A program made the position numbers and the translations under genes. Source: Rhizobium grahamii (lineage in GTDB: Bacteria > Pseudomonadota > Alphaproteobacteria > Rhizobiales > Rhizobiaceae). Taken from it: a stretch of DNA of 64,000 nt. Below, one piece after another: positions 27,386 through 36,534 of this stretch. Each line of letters opens with the position of its first letter. Positions within the stretch are counted from its first letter, which is position 1. The DNA is taken from positions 2,170,001 to 2,234,000 of the forward strand of contig NZ_CP043498.1 of the NCBI RefSeq assembly GCF_009498215.1, given 5' to 3'. Below the pieces are notes generated by a model, which saw nothing but the letters and a program-made list of their open reading frames with translations, was not told where the DNA came from and ran no database searches.

Positions 27386-28144
27386 TCAGGAAGCGCCATC
27401 AGGCAAGGTCAGGATCAGTGGCCCGTTGCGGGTCGCGACAACTGTATGTTCATACTGCACCGTCGGTGCCTGCGGATCCGAGTAGAGCGTCCATGCATCG
27501 TCACCGCCCTCGGCCCATGTGGCCCCGAGCGACAGGAAAGGCTCGACGGTGAACACCAGCCCTTCCGACATCATCCGCTTTTCCGAGGGGTCAGGCCAGG
27601 TCGACAGTTCGCCCGGCTCTTCATGCAAGGAGCGTCCGACACCGTGGCTCGCCAGGTTGGCCACCAGCGTATAGCGGTTCTTGACAGCGAAGGCGCCGAT
27701 CGCCTGGCCGATTTTGGCAAGTGGTTCACCGGCCTTGATCTGGTTGAGCCCGATCCAGAGCGCGCGCTTGCCGTCGCGGCAGAGCTTTTCCATCTTCGGC
27801 TTATGCGGCGGCACGCTGAACGAGGCGCCGGTATCCGAAAAGAAACCGTCCTTTTCAGCGGAGACGTCGATGTTGACGAGATCCCCAGGCCGGATGATCC
27901 GCGAGCCCGGTATGCCGTGCGCAACCTCTTCGTTGACGCTGATGCAGGTTGCGCCGGGAAACTGGTAGCAGAACTCGGGCGCCGAGCGCGCACCGGCATC
28001 TTCCAGCACCTTGCGACCGATCCTGTCGAGTTCTTCCGTGGTGATACCGGGCTCGAGAGCCGCTGCCATGACCTGCATCGCATTGGCGCAGATACGGCCG
28101 ATTTCCTTGAGTTTCAGGAGTTCGTCTTCATTCTCTACGATCAT
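27386..28144 (-). CDS. map: Methionine aminopeptidase, type I
   Basis: Removes the initiator methionine from nascent proteins. The product has 252 residues. All five metal ligands are visible: Asp93 (NIDVS), Asp104 (SDTGAS), His167 (SHGVG), Glu201 (TVEPF) and Glu232 (QYEHT). His76 is the substrate-binding residue in EEVAHGIPG. Rhizobial genomes often carry a second map, and no ribosomal or secretion genes flank this copy, so it could be a paralogue. A GC-rich hairpin (28155-28178) sits just upstream of the start. Confidence 0.93.
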   Translation of the reverse strand: MIVENEDELLKLKEIGRICANAMQVMAAALEPGITTEELDRIGRKVLEDAGARSAPEFCYQFPGATCISVNEEVAHGIPGSRIIRPGDLVNIDVSAEKDGFFSDTGASFSVPPHKPKMEKLCRDGKRALWIGLNQIKAGEPLAKIGQAIGAFAVKNRYTLVANLASHGVGRSLHEEPGELSTWPDPSEKRMMSEGLVFTVEPFLSLGATWAEGGDDAWTLYSDPQAPTVQYEHTVVATRNGPLILTLPDGAS

Positions 28145-28246
28145 CGATCCGCTCCCGGCCCTGCGGCCGGAGGGCCGGCTCTCGTAAAATCACAACACGA
28201 TGACGGGAGAAATCCAACTCATCCTTTACGGCATCATGCTCTCGCT

Positions 28247-29317
28247 TTAGGCGGAGGCTTTCGCGCCTTCGCCGCTTTCAGTCAATGCCTTTCTGACGAT
28301 CGGCGCGACTTTCGTTCCGTAGAGTTCGATGCCGCGCATGATCTGCGCATGCGGCATCAATCCGATCGCCATCTGCAGCAGGAAACGATCGTTCTTGAAC
28401 AGGCGATGATGCGCGATGATCTTCTCCGCGACGAGCTCGGGATCGCCGACGAACAGCGCGCCGTTCGGTCCGCGAGACATATCGAAATGGGCGCGTGTGG
28501 TCGCGCCCCAGCCGCGCTCGCGGCCGATACGGTTCATAACCTCGGCCTGCGGCCCGTAGAACTGGTCGGCCGCCGCATCGGTCGTGTCGGCAATGAAGCC
28601 GTGCACGTTGATGCTGGTCTTGAGCTTTGCGGCGTCCTGCCCGGCGCGGCGCGCGGCCTCCCGATAGAGATCGAAGAGAGGCGCGAAACGGCGTGGCTCG
28701 CCGCCGATGATCGCGAGCGCCACCGGAAGCCCCATGGCCCCTGCCCGCGCGACCGACTGAGGCGTTCCGCCGACAGCGATCCAGAGCGGCAACGGATCCT
28801 GGAACGGCCGCGGATAGACGCCACGCCCATTGATCGGCGCGTGCATCTCGCCAGACCACGTCACGACTTCCTGGCTACGCAGCGCCATCAGCAGATCGAT
28901 CTTTTCCTCGAACAGCTGGTCGTAGTCCTCGAGATTGTAGCCGAAGAGCGGAAAGGACTCGATGAACGAACCACGACCCGCCATGATCTCCGTCCGCCCC
29001 TCGGAGAGAAGGTCGAGCGTTGCAAACTGTTGAAAGACGCGCACCGGATCATCGGAACTGAGCACGGTGACGGCGCTGGTAAGACGAATGTTCTTCGTCT
29101 TTACCGCAGCCGCCGCAAGCGCAACCGCCGGCGCCGATGCCGCATAGTCGGGACGGTGATGTTCGCCCAAGCCGAAGACATCGAGCCCGACCTGATCGGC
29201 AAGCTCGATCTCCTCGATCAGGTGCTTGAGGCGCTCCGCGCCCTCCGCCCCTTTGCTGCGGCTCGGATTCGGATTGACGTCAGCAAAGGTATAAAGGCCC
29301 AGTTCCATCGCTTGCAT
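28247..29317 (-). CDS. LLM class flavin-dependent oxidoreductase
   Basis: A 356-residue luciferase-like monooxygenase. The barrel opens with [16 protein letters not shown] and [20 protein letters not shown], in which EHH is the common family motif. [20 protein letters not shown] is the FMN phosphate and substrate region. It resembles bacterial 'LLM class' proteins that use FMNH2 from a partner reductase. Substrate unknown. The ATG at 29317 gives MQAMEL, and the second Met at 29308 is an equally plausible start. Confidence 0.88.
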   Translation of the reverse strand: MQAMELGLYTFADVNPNPSRSKGAEGAERLKHLIEEIELADQVGLDVFGLGEHHRPDYAASAPAVALAAAAVKTKNIRLTSAVTVLSSDDPVRVFQQFATLDLLSEGRTEIMAGRGSFIESFPLFGYNLEDYDQLFEEKIDLLMALRSQEVVTWSGEMHAPINGRGVYPRPFQDPLPLWIAVGGTPQSVARAGAMGLPVALAIIGGEPRRFAPLFDLYREAARRAGQDAAKLKTSINVHGFIADTTDAAADQFYGPQAEVMNRIGRERGWGATTRAHFDMSRGPNGALFVGDPELVAEKIIAHHRLFKNDRFLLQMAIGLMPHAQIMRGIELYGTKVAPIVRKALTESGEGAKASA

Positions 29318-29521
29318 CCCGTTGAATTCGCTCTGGACATAAGGATGGGGCAGAGAAGGCGCAAATACAAATTCTAGAACGAAATCTTCGAGAATGTTGA
29401 TGGGCGCGCTCGATCACGAGAGACGAAGTTTTGAATCCGATTTCAATAGCTTCCGGCCATTGCCGGAATCACCGACGAAACGGCTTCACGCAAATCGTGA
29501 AGCCGATGAGCACGGACTGAC

Positions 29522-29989
29522 TTATGCCCGGGCAAGCAGTTCCGCGAGCTGGTCGGCGCATTTACCCCAACCTTCGTGGAAGCCCATCTTCTCATGCTCT
29601 TCCTTGTCAGCGGCCGTCCAGTGACGTGCCGTGGCGGTGTATTTCGTGCGACCATTGCCGAGGTCCTCGAGCAGGATGATCGCCACGAAGAACGGCTTCT
29701 GCGACGGCACCCAGGCGCTGGTAAAGGCGTCGGTGAAAACGATCTTCTCGTTCTCGACGATTTCCAGATAGACGCCGCGGTTCGGAAATTCCTGGCCGTC
29801 GGGGCTGCGCATGACAATCAGGTTCGAGCCGCCGGGACGCACGTCCAGCTTCGCTTCCGCGATGCTCCACGGACGCGGCACGAACCACTCCTTCATCAGG
29901 ACCGGGTCGGTCCAGGCCTTGAAAATCTTCTCGCGCGGCGCATCGAATTCGCGCACGAGAAACAGTTCATGTTCGGCGTCTACGGTCAT
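29522..29989 (-). CDS. SRPBCC/AHSA1-like START-domain protein
   Basis: A 155-residue protein of the AHSA1-like SRPBCC fold. LVREFDAPREKIFKAWTDP and MKEWFVPRPWSIAEAKLDVR are the family opening. LLEDLGNGRTKYTATARHW and FHEGWGKCADQLAELLA close it. It lies 101 bases downstream of the ECF42 sigma factor gene and is read in the same direction. AHSA1-like and DGPF proteins are the usual partners of this sigma group, so it is likely part of that module. Ligand unknown. Confidence 0.88.
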   Translation of the reverse strand: MTVDAEHELFLVREFDAPREKIFKAWTDPVLMKEWFVPRPWSIAEAKLDVRPGGSNLIVMRSPDGQEFPNRGVYLEIVENEKIVFTDAFTSAWVPSQKPFFVAIILLEDLGNGRTKYTATARHWTAADKEEHEKMGFHEGWGKCADQLAELLARA

Positions 29990-30090
29990 TTCAGCATTCC
30001 TCCTGTTGAGCGAAACCTGTTTTCGATCAGGTTGTTACAAGGACGTGGGAGGCGATCCGGTTCCGACAACCGCACCGTTATTTTCGGGAA

Positions 30091-31347
30091 CTATTTCACC
30101 GCCGGCTGCGCGGCATGAGCGAGACTGTCGATCTGTTGACGAATATGGGCGGCTTCAGCGGCCGAGTGAGCGAGCGCGATGGCGCGGTCGAAGGCGGCAT
30201 GTGCCTCGCGGGCGCGGCCGAGCTGTTTCAGCAGGCCGCCGCGCAGGCCGTGGTAATAGAAATAGCCATCGAGCTTTTCGCCAAGTGTTTCGACCAGCGC
30301 CAGCGCTTCTTCCGGCCCCCTGAGCTTGGAAACCGCAACGGCACGATTGAGCGTGATGACAGGCGACGCCTGGACACGCTCCAGCGCCCGATAGAGCAGC
30401 TCGATCTCTTCCCAATCCGTATCCTCGGCACGCCTGGCACGGGAATGCAGCGCCGCGATCGCCGCCTGCAGCTGATAAGGACCGGGCTGGCGATGACGGA
30501 TCGCCTTGTCGAGCAGTGCTAGTGCCTCGTTGATCAGCTCTCGGTTCCACAGCGAACGATCCTGATCCTCGAGCAGCACGATGTCGTTTTCGCCATTGAA
30601 GCGGGCCTGGCGCCGCGAGATCTGTAAGAGCATCAGTGCCAGCAGCCCCATCAACTCGGGCTCGCCGGGGAAGATTCGCAGCAGAAGCCGCGCAAGCCGG
30701 ATTGCCTCGTCGCTAAAGGCGCAGGCATCGTGCTTCGGATCGGCCTGGCTGTAGCCCTCGTTGAACACGAGGTAGATCATCGTGCTGACGATCGAGAGCC
30801 GCTCGGCGCGTTCCTGTGCATCCGGCGTCTCGAAGGGTACACCAGCCTTGGCAACGCGCGCCTTGGCCCGCGTGATCCGCTGCTCCATGGCGCTTTCGCC
30901 GACGAGGAAGGCCCGTGCGATCTGCTGTACTGATAGCCCCGAGACAATGCGCAGCGCCAGCGCGATCTGCTGTGTGGCCGGCAGGTCCGGATGGCAGCAG
31001 ATGAAGAGCAGCCGCAGGATATCATCGCGGTAGTTGGAATCGTCGAGCCGATCGGCAATATCGCTTTCGGCATCACCGGTGTCGGAGATCAGTTCTTCAT
31101 CCGGAAGCGCTTGCGTCTTCGAGCGCTTGCGCACGGCGTCGATGCCGCTGTTGCGACCAACGAAGATCAGCCATGCCGTCGGATCGCGCGGCGGCCCCTT
31201 GTCCGGCCAGGTGCGGATGGCGCGCAGGCAGGCCTCCTGGAAGGCTTCCTCCGCGATATCGAGATCGCGGAAGTATCTCAGCAGCGCGCCAAGCGCCTTC
31301 GGTCGGGCCGAAGCAAGCGTCACGTCGATCCAGGCAATGTCTGTCAT
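30091..31347 (-). CDS. ECF42-type RNA polymerase sigma factor with C-terminal extension
   Basis: A 418-residue sigma factor. Region sigma2 covers about residues 20-85 (IAEEAFQEACLRAIRTWPDK, PTAWLIFVGRNSGIDAVRKR). Sigma4 covers about 115-170 (QQIALALRIVSGLSVQQIAR, VGESAMEQRITRAKARV). A helical, TPR-like extension of more than 200 residues follows (LVFNEGYSQADPKHDACAFS through NRAVAVSKLRGPEEALALVE). This layout and the DGPF gene next to it define ECF42. There is no anti-sigma gene, since the extension is thought to control activity. Its start overlaps the upstream stop by 4 bases. Confidence 0.93.
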   Translation of the reverse strand: MTDIAWIDVTLASARPKALGALLRYFRDLDIAEEAFQEACLRAIRTWPDKGPPRDPTAWLIFVGRNSGIDAVRKRSKTQALPDEELISDTGDAESDIADRLDDSNYRDDILRLLFICCHPDLPATQQIALALRIVSGLSVQQIARAFLVGESAMEQRITRAKARVAKAGVPFETPDAQERAERLSIVSTMIYLVFNEGYSQADPKHDACAFSDEAIRLARLLLRIFPGEPELMGLLALMLLQISRRQARFNGENDIVLLEDQDRSLWNRELINEALALLDKAIRHRQPGPYQLQAAIAALHSRARRAEDTDWEEIELLYRALERVQASPVITLNRAVAVSKLRGPEEALALVETLGEKLDGYFYYHGLRGGLLKQLGRAREAHAAFDRAIALAHSAAEAAHIRQQIDSLAHAAQPAVK

Positions 31348-31718
31348 GTCGAAGCGTCTCCCGGTCGGAACACGTAGAACGGCCGAATTTCATAGGACGT
31401 CGAACCCGGATTGACCGAAGACAGCTCCTTGGAGAAGGCCACCGCCTCCTCCAGAGTGTCGAAATCAACCACGTAGAAGCCGAGGAGCGCTTCCTTCGTT
31501 TCCGCGAAGGGACCGTCGAGAACGAGCGGTTCTTCCTTGCCCTTGCGCACGGTGGTCGCCGCCGTCGTCGGCATTAGCCGGCCAACCGGGCCAAGCTTGC
31601 CACGCTCTGCCAAGGGCGCCTGGACCGCGTAGAGCTTCGCCATCACGGCGTCCTCTTCCTCCTTGGTCCAGGAAAACACGGTCTCTTCATTGGCATAACA
31701 AAGGATTGCATAAAGCAT
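31344..31718 (-). CDS. YciI/DGPF-domain protein, partner of the ECF42 sigma factor
   Basis: A 124-residue ferredoxin-like alpha/beta protein with the eponymous motif LDGPFAETKEALLGFYVVD. It begins MLYAILCYANEETVFSWTKE. The gene overlaps the sigma factor start by 4 bases (31344-31347), so the two are translationally coupled. DGPF proteins are the most constant neighbours of ECF42 factors and are usually targets or co-operating proteins. Their biochemical role is not established. Confidence 0.9.
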   Translation of the reverse strand: MLYAILCYANEETVFSWTKEEEDAVMAKLYAVQAPLAERGKLGPVGRLMPTTAATTVRKGKEEPLVLDGPFAETKEALLGFYVVDFDTLEEAVAFSKELSSVNPGSTSYEIRPFYVFRPGDAST

Positions 31719-31881
31719 CTCTTACTCCTCTTCCCTGATGACGAAGGAGTAGCGCGACATCCGACAGGACGCAGCAAAAAATTACTGCGCGTGGAACGAG
31801 ATGCTGAACATGGCCGCGAAGGCGGCAAACGCAATAGAGACAGCGCGGCGTTGGCGCCGTGGCCCGATCGGCGGAAGAGCC

Positions 31882-32814
31882 TTAGGCGACTTGCTGACCC
31901 GATCCGACGGCTTCCTCCACCGCCAGTTCTGCCATCGCCAGCGCCGCTTCGCGCGTTTTGGCGGCTGCGACGAAGCGACCGTTGTGGCAGAAGGTTGCGC
32001 CCGCGACGCCGGAGACGGCCTCAAGATCGTGATTGGTCAGCCCTGCCCAGGCAGCAGGCAGATCGGCTCGCAGTTCGAAGCCCTCGTCGCCGCGGCGAAT
32101 GCCGGTCACGCACCAGTCCTTTTCCCGCGGATGAACGACAAAGAGCAGATGATCCGCCCCCGCCTTCACGATCGCCGGGCGGAAAGGCATCCCCATCGGC
32201 AATTCGAGCACTCGCCCCTGTCCGGTGCGCGCGATCGCTTCCAGCACCAGCGTCTCGGCGCGCAATTTTGAAGCGCTCTGAGCGATCTTCGCCTCGACGA
32301 AGCTACGGGCGATGGAAACGGCGTCCTGAAACCGCCGATCGTCGGCGTCAGGGTCGGTATCGTCGAACACCGGCTTCAAGGTCTCCAGCAGAGCCGGCAA
32401 CGTCAACCCCGCCAACGGGCCGGATGGGCTGAGCGCACCATTGTCGGTCAGATCGATTGGCAGCACGAACGAGAGATCGAACGAGGCGTGCAATGCCTCG
32501 ACATGGGCGGCTGGAATGCCCGTGGCAATAAGATAGTCTCGACCATAATGCTTCCAGATCAGGCCGAACGAGCTGTAGGGCTGCCCGTCGTCGCGCAATG
32601 GCGCGCCACGCTGATGGTGGTCGAAAATGCCAACCTCTGCATCATAGGCACCGCCGACATCGTAAATGATACGGTCAGTGTTCGGGGTGATCCACTCCGG
32701 CGACCTGCTGCGGACAACCCGCGCCTGCGGAAAGAGCCGGGTCAGAATGACGCTCGACAGCACTTCATCGGCATGGAAGCCACCGGAATGGGTGACGAGG
32801 AAATCAGGATTCAT
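31882..32814 (-). CDS. MYG1 family (UPF0160) metal-dependent hydrolase
   Basis: A 310-residue protein of the DHH/MYG1 group. VTHSGGFHADEVLSSVIL is the MYG1 N-terminal motif, and VGIFDHHQRG supplies the DHH residues. The C-terminal half holds FLVVHPREKDWCVTGIR-like text (LLFVVHPREKDWCVTGIRRG) and a substrate-binding domain ending FCHNGRFVAAAKTREAALAM. Eukaryotic MYG1 is a 3'-5' RNA exonuclease, and bacterial function is unknown. The frame extends to 32883, but the ATG at 32814 gives the family N-terminus (MNPDFLVTHSGG). Confidence 0.88.
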   Translation of the reverse strand: MNPDFLVTHSGGFHADEVLSSVILTRLFPQARVVRSRSPEWITPNTDRIIYDVGGAYDAEVGIFDHHQRGAPLRDDGQPYSSFGLIWKHYGRDYLIATGIPAAHVEALHASFDLSFVLPIDLTDNGALSPSGPLAGLTLPALLETLKPVFDDTDPDADDRRFQDAVSIARSFVEAKIAQSASKLRAETLVLEAIARTGQGRVLELPMGMPFRPAIVKAGADHLLFVVHPREKDWCVTGIRRGDEGFELRADLPAAWAGLTNHDLEAVSGVAGATFCHNGRFVAAAKTREAALAMAELAVEEAVGSGQQVA

Positions 32815-33030
32815 ACCGGGAGTGCCTTGTTGATTGGGGAAGCGGTCTTGCGCCCGCCCCACATAGCCGTTGCCAGCGGCCATCTCAACCCGTCAACGGC
32901 CCGAATACGGCTTTCGTTGGTGTTCAAAGAGCGCCCCAACAAGGCGACGGCACCGCCTTCCACGCCATCAAGCCGCCACGTTTGGCCGGAATTGGTCTGC
33001 AATCTCAAACGCCTCACAACCGAGACAAGA

Positions 33031-33993
33031 ATGAAATCCGCGTTACGCCTCCTTGCCGCCTTTGCGCTATTTTCCTGCCTCCATGACACCGCCTTTGCCG
33101 CGTCCGCTCCAGAGAACTTCATCTACACGAGTTCCGGCGACCTCGAAGCGGCGCGCCCGCTTCTCAGCCGGCCCGACATTGGCGGCGCACAGATCGTCTA
33201 TAACTGGCGCCAACTGGAAACAGCGAAGGGCCAGTATGATTTCTCCGCGATCGAGGCGGACCTTGCCATCCTCGATGGCCTGAACCGGAAGCTGTTCATT
33301 CAGATCCAGGACCGCTTCTTTGAACCGAAGGCACGGAACGTTCCGGATTATCTGATGACCGACAAGGAGTACGGCGGCGGCATCACGGCGCAGTTCGATA
33401 ATCCGGGTGAGAGCAAGCCCGTCGGCTCCGGCTGGGTGGCGCAGCAATGGGATCCCGCCGTACGGCAGCGCTACCAGGCCCTGCTCACCGCGCTCGCAGC
33501 AAAATTCGACGGCAAGGTCTATGGCGTCAATCTGCCGGAAACCGCGATCGACCTCGATCCGAAACACGAGCCCGCGGGCTATAGCTGCGACGCCTACTTC
33601 CAGGGCGAGATGGAAAATCTCGCCCTCGCCCGAAAGGCCTTCAGCAAGAGCAAGGTCGTTCAGTACGTCAACTTCTGGCCCTGCGAATGGGAGAACGACC
33701 ACAATTACATGGGTCGGCTTTTCGAGTTCGCGGCAAAGAATGACATCGGCCTCGGTGGGCCCGATATCGTCCCCTACCGCAAGGGCCAGATGAAGAACTC
33801 ATACCCCTTCTTCAACAAGTACAAGGGCAAACTGTCCTTCGTCGGCCTCGCCGTGCAGGAGCCGACCCTGACCTACAAGAATCCGAAGACGAAGAAGCCG
33901 TTCACCAAGGACGAGTTCGTCGACTTTGCCGATAACTACCTAGGCGCCGACATCATCTTCTGGAGCACCGCAACGCCCTGGCTGCATCGCTGA
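33031..33993 (+). CDS. Secreted protein, glycoside-hydrolase-like barrel, function unknown
   Basis: A 320-residue exported protein with a signal peptide at residues 1-24 (MKSALRLLAAFALFSCLHDT, cleavage near AFA-AS). The mature part suggests a TIM barrel: IGGAQIVYNWRQLETAKGQY resembles the beta/alpha turn of GH5/GH42-type enzymes. KVYGVNLPETAIDLD contains an acidic residue placed like a catalytic Glu after strand 4. No family was recognised with confidence. The frame stays open far upstream (to 32488) across the MYG1 start, but the signal peptide fixes the start at 33031. A hairpin follows the stop. Confidence 0.7.
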   Translation: MKSALRLLAAFALFSCLHDTAFAASAPENFIYTSSGDLEAARPLLSRPDIGGAQIVYNWRQLETAKGQYDFSAIEADLAILDGLNRKLFIQIQDRFFEPKARNVPDYLMTDKEYGGGITAQFDNPGESKPVGSGWVAQQWDPAVRQRYQALLTALAAKFDGKVYGVNLPETAIDLDPKHEPAGYSCDAYFQGEMENLALARKAFSKSKVVQYVNFWPCEWENDHNYMGRLFEFAAKNDIGLGGPDIVPYRKGQMKNSYPFFNKYKGKLSFVGLAVQEPTLTYKNPKTKKPFTKDEFVDFADNYLGADIIFWSTATPWLHR

Positions 33994-34006
33994 AGCAAGT
34001 CTTTGA

Positions 34007-34027
34007 GAGGCAGGCCGCGCCTGCCTC
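34007..34027. terminator. Hairpin between convergent genes
   Basis: A perfect 9-bp stem (34007-34015 with 34019-34027) closes on 3 bases between the secreted protein gene and glpK, which converge. There is no clear T-run on either strand, so it may act bidirectionally but weakly. Confidence 0.5.
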
Positions 34028-34048
34028 CTTCGGTCGAGGGAGAACCGA

Positions 34049-35542
34049 TCAGGCGTCAGAAAGCGTTCGCTTGACGGCGCTTCGCCATCCTTTCAGCTTC
34101 GCGGCTCGGGTCTTCTCATCCATATCGGGTTCGAAACGACGGTTGCGCTTCCAGCTCTTCGAAAAGCCTGCGAGATCCGGCCAGGCCCCGGCCTTGCTGC
34201 CGGCGAGCCAAGCCGCTCCGAGCGCCGTCGTCTCCAGGATAGCCGGCCGATCCACGGGCGCGTCCAGAATGTCGGCAAGCCGCTGCATCGTCCAATCGGA
34301 AGCGACCATGCCGCCATCGACGCGAAGCACGGTATTGTCGGTGCCGCCCTTCCAGTCCTTGTGCATGGCGTCGAGGAGATCACGCGACTGATAGCAAACC
34401 GCCTCGAGAGCGGCCCGGGCGAATTCCTTGGGGCCGCTGTTGCGCGTTAGCCCGTAGATCGCGCCACGCGCGTTCGCGTCCCAATGCGGAGCGCCGAGGC
34501 CGGTGAAAGCAGGCACCAGATAGACGTCCTGCGTCGGATCGGCGGCATCGGCAAGTTCGCCGGTCCGCGAAGCCGTATCGATAATGCCGAGCCCGTCGCG
34601 AAGCCACTGTACCGCCGCCCCGGCAATGAAGATCGAACCCTCAAGCGCATAGGTCGTCTCGCCGTTCAGGCGATAGGCGATGGTGGTCAGAAGACGGTTT
34701 TTCGACCGCACGATATCGCTGCCGGTGTTCAGCAGCGCAAAGCAGCCGGTACCGTAGGTGGATTTCATCATGCCCGGTTCGAAGCAGGCTTGGCCGATGG
34801 TCGCCGCATGCTGGTCACCGGCGACGCCGAGGATCGGGATCTCGGCCCCGAGAATATCCCGCTCCGTCGTCCCGAAATCGTCCGCGCAGTCTTTGACCTC
34901 AGGCAGCATCGCGGCCGGCACCCGCAATATGTCGAGAAGGTCGTCGTCCCACCGGTTTTCCGAGATGTTGTACATCAACGTGCGCGAAGCATTGGTCGCA
35001 TCGGTGGCAAACGATTTGCCGCCGGTCAGCCGCCAGATCAGGAACGTGTCGATGGTGCCGAAGCAGAGCTCGCCTTTCGCGGCACGGGCGCGGGCGCCTT
35101 TGACGTTCGCCAGCATCCAGGACAGTTTCGTCCCCGAGAAGTACGGGTCGAGAAGCAGGCCAGTCTTCTTGGTGAACGTCTTCTCGAGTTCCTGCTTCTT
35201 CAGCTTGTCGCAATAGCTCGCCGTCCGGCGATCCTGCCAGACGATGGCGTTGTGGATCGGCTTCCCGCTCTCCCGCTCCCAGACGACCACCGTCTCGCGC
35301 TGGTTTGTGATCCCGAGCGCGGCAATGTCGCTCGCCTTGATCTTCGCCTCGCGGATCGCCATCCGGATCGTGGAGACCACCGAGTCCCAAATCTCTTCCG
35401 GATCGTGCTCGACCCAGCCCGAGCGTGGATAGTGCTGGGTGAACTCCTTCTGGCCCGCACCGGCGATCTTCATCTCCTCATCGAAGATGATCGCCCGCGT
35501 CGATGTCGTCCCCTGATCGATTGCCAGAACGTATCCGCCCAT
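34049..35542 (-). CDS. glpK: Glycerol kinase
   Basis: ATP-dependent phosphorylation of glycerol to glycerol-3-phosphate. The product has 497 residues, the normal length. The FGGY signature parts are visible: [20 protein letters not shown] at the N-terminus, [40 protein letters not shown] with the TYGTGCF loop, and [20 protein letters not shown]. No glycerol uptake or dehydrogenase gene is adjacent. It is divergent from bdhA across 183 bases that contain several palindromes. Confidence 0.96.
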   Translation of the reverse strand: MGGYVLAIDQGTTSTRAIIFDEEMKIAGAGQKEFTQHYPRSGWVEHDPEEIWDSVVSTIRMAIREAKIKASDIAALGITNQRETVVVWERESGKPIHNAIVWQDRRTASYCDKLKKQELEKTFTKKTGLLLDPYFSGTKLSWMLANVKGARARAAKGELCFGTIDTFLIWRLTGGKSFATDATNASRTLMYNISENRWDDDLLDILRVPAAMLPEVKDCADDFGTTERDILGAEIPILGVAGDQHAATIGQACFEPGMMKSTYGTGCFALLNTGSDIVRSKNRLLTTIAYRLNGETTYALEGSIFIAGAAVQWLRDGLGIIDTASRTGELADAADPTQDVYLVPAFTGLGAPHWDANARGAIYGLTRNSGPKEFARAALEAVCYQSRDLLDAMHKDWKGGTDNTVLRVDGGMVASDWTMQRLADILDAPVDRPAILETTALGAAWLAGSKAGAWPDLAGFSKSWKRNRRFEPDMDEKTRAAKLKGWRSAVKRTLSDA

Positions 35543-35601
35543 GCCTGTCCTCCCTCACCGGCGATTATGATGCCAAATCAATAAGACAGCACAGGCAGAG
35601 A

Positions 35602-35701
35602 AGGAAGCGCTTCCTGTCGGTTTGGACACAAGAGATTTGCCGGCGGTGCAATTGCCAGCATGACCGCTTTGGGCATAACCTCGGGTTTCATTGCGTCGCA
35701 A
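35602..35701. promoter_or_regulatory. Palindrome-rich region between glpK and bdhA
   Basis: Three perfect palindromes occur here: AGGAAGCGCTTCCT (35602-35615), GCAATTGC (35648-35655) and TTGCGTCGCAA (35691-35701). The last lies 24 bases before the bdhA start. They are candidate operator sites for the divergent pair. No regulator can be named. Confidence 0.35.
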
Positions 35702-35725
35702 AAGCGCGAGTATCGGGAGAAGAGC

Positions 35726-36502
35726 ATGACCAGGACAGTCGTCGTCACCGGATCCACAAGCGGCATCGGGCTTGCGATCGCGACCGCTTTTGCCGGCAAG
35801 GGCGACAACGTTGTCATCAACGGCTTCGGAAAAGCCGAAGAAATCAAGGCCATAACGGACCGCCTTGAATCACTTTCCAAGGCCAGGGCAATCTATCATC
35901 CAGCCGATATGACGAAACCGGCCGAAATCGCGGATCTGATCGAGACGGCGACGCGGACCTTCGGCTCGGTCGATGTGCTGGTCAACAATGCCGGCGTCCA
36001 GCACGTCGAGAAGATCGAAGACTTCCCTATCGAAAAGTGGGACCAGATCATCGCCATCAATCTGTCGAGTTCATTTCATACCATGCGCGCCGCGATACCC
36101 TCGATGAAGGCGAAGAAGCACGGACGGATCATCAACATCGCGTCCGCCCACGGGCTGGTGGCCTCGCCTTTCAAATCCGCCTATGTGGCGGCAAAGCATG
36201 GTATAATGGGGTTGACGAAAACAGCGGCGTTGGAACTTGCCGAGTTCGGCGTGACCGTCAACGCCATCTGCCCGGGCTATGTGCTGACCCCCCTGGTGGA
36301 AAAGCAGATACCCGATACGGCCAAGGCCCGCGGCATGACTGAGGAACAGGTCAAGACCGAGGTTATCCTGAAGGCCCAGCCGACCCGTGAGTTCGTCAAG
36401 GCGGAAGAGATTGGCGCGCTGGCACTCTATCTCGCAAGCGACGAAGCCCGTCAGATCACCGGCACCCACATCTCGATTGACGGTGGCTGGACAGCGGCAT
36501 AA
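35726..36502 (+). CDS. bdhA: 3-hydroxybutyrate dehydrogenase
   Basis: NAD-dependent oxidation of D-3-hydroxybutyrate to acetoacetate in PHB turnover. It is an SDR of 258 residues with TGSTSGIG at 9-16, NNAG at 87-90, Ser140, Tyr153 and Lys157. VQHVEKIEDFPIEKWDQIIA and the C-terminal ITGTHISIDGGWTAA are typical of BdhA. The ATG at 35726 has GGGAGA 5 bases upstream and is preferred to the ATG at 35660. It is the first gene of the bdhA-xdhA-xdhB-xdhC operon, a linkage known from Sinorhizobium, so PHB and purine breakdown share a transcript. Confidence 0.95.
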   Translation: MTRTVVVTGSTSGIGLAIATAFAGKGDNVVINGFGKAEEIKAITDRLESLSKARAIYHPADMTKPAEIADLIETATRTFGSVDVLVNNAGVQHVEKIEDFPIEKWDQIIAINLSSSFHTMRAAIPSMKAKKHGRIINIASAHGLVASPFKSAYVAAKHGIMGLTKTAALELAEFGVTVNAICPGYVLTPLVEKQIPDTAKARGMTEEQVKTEVILKAQPTREFVKAEEIGALALYLASDEARQITGTHISIDGGWTAA

Positions 36503-36534
36503 CCATTCAGAAAAAGACAATAACAAGGAACAAC

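Noticed and set aside
27446..29377. A 643-codon plus-strand frame opposite map and the LLM oxidoreductase
   Set aside because: It is an antisense shadow of two well-recognised genes and has no family text; long open shadows are expected in such GC-rich DNA.
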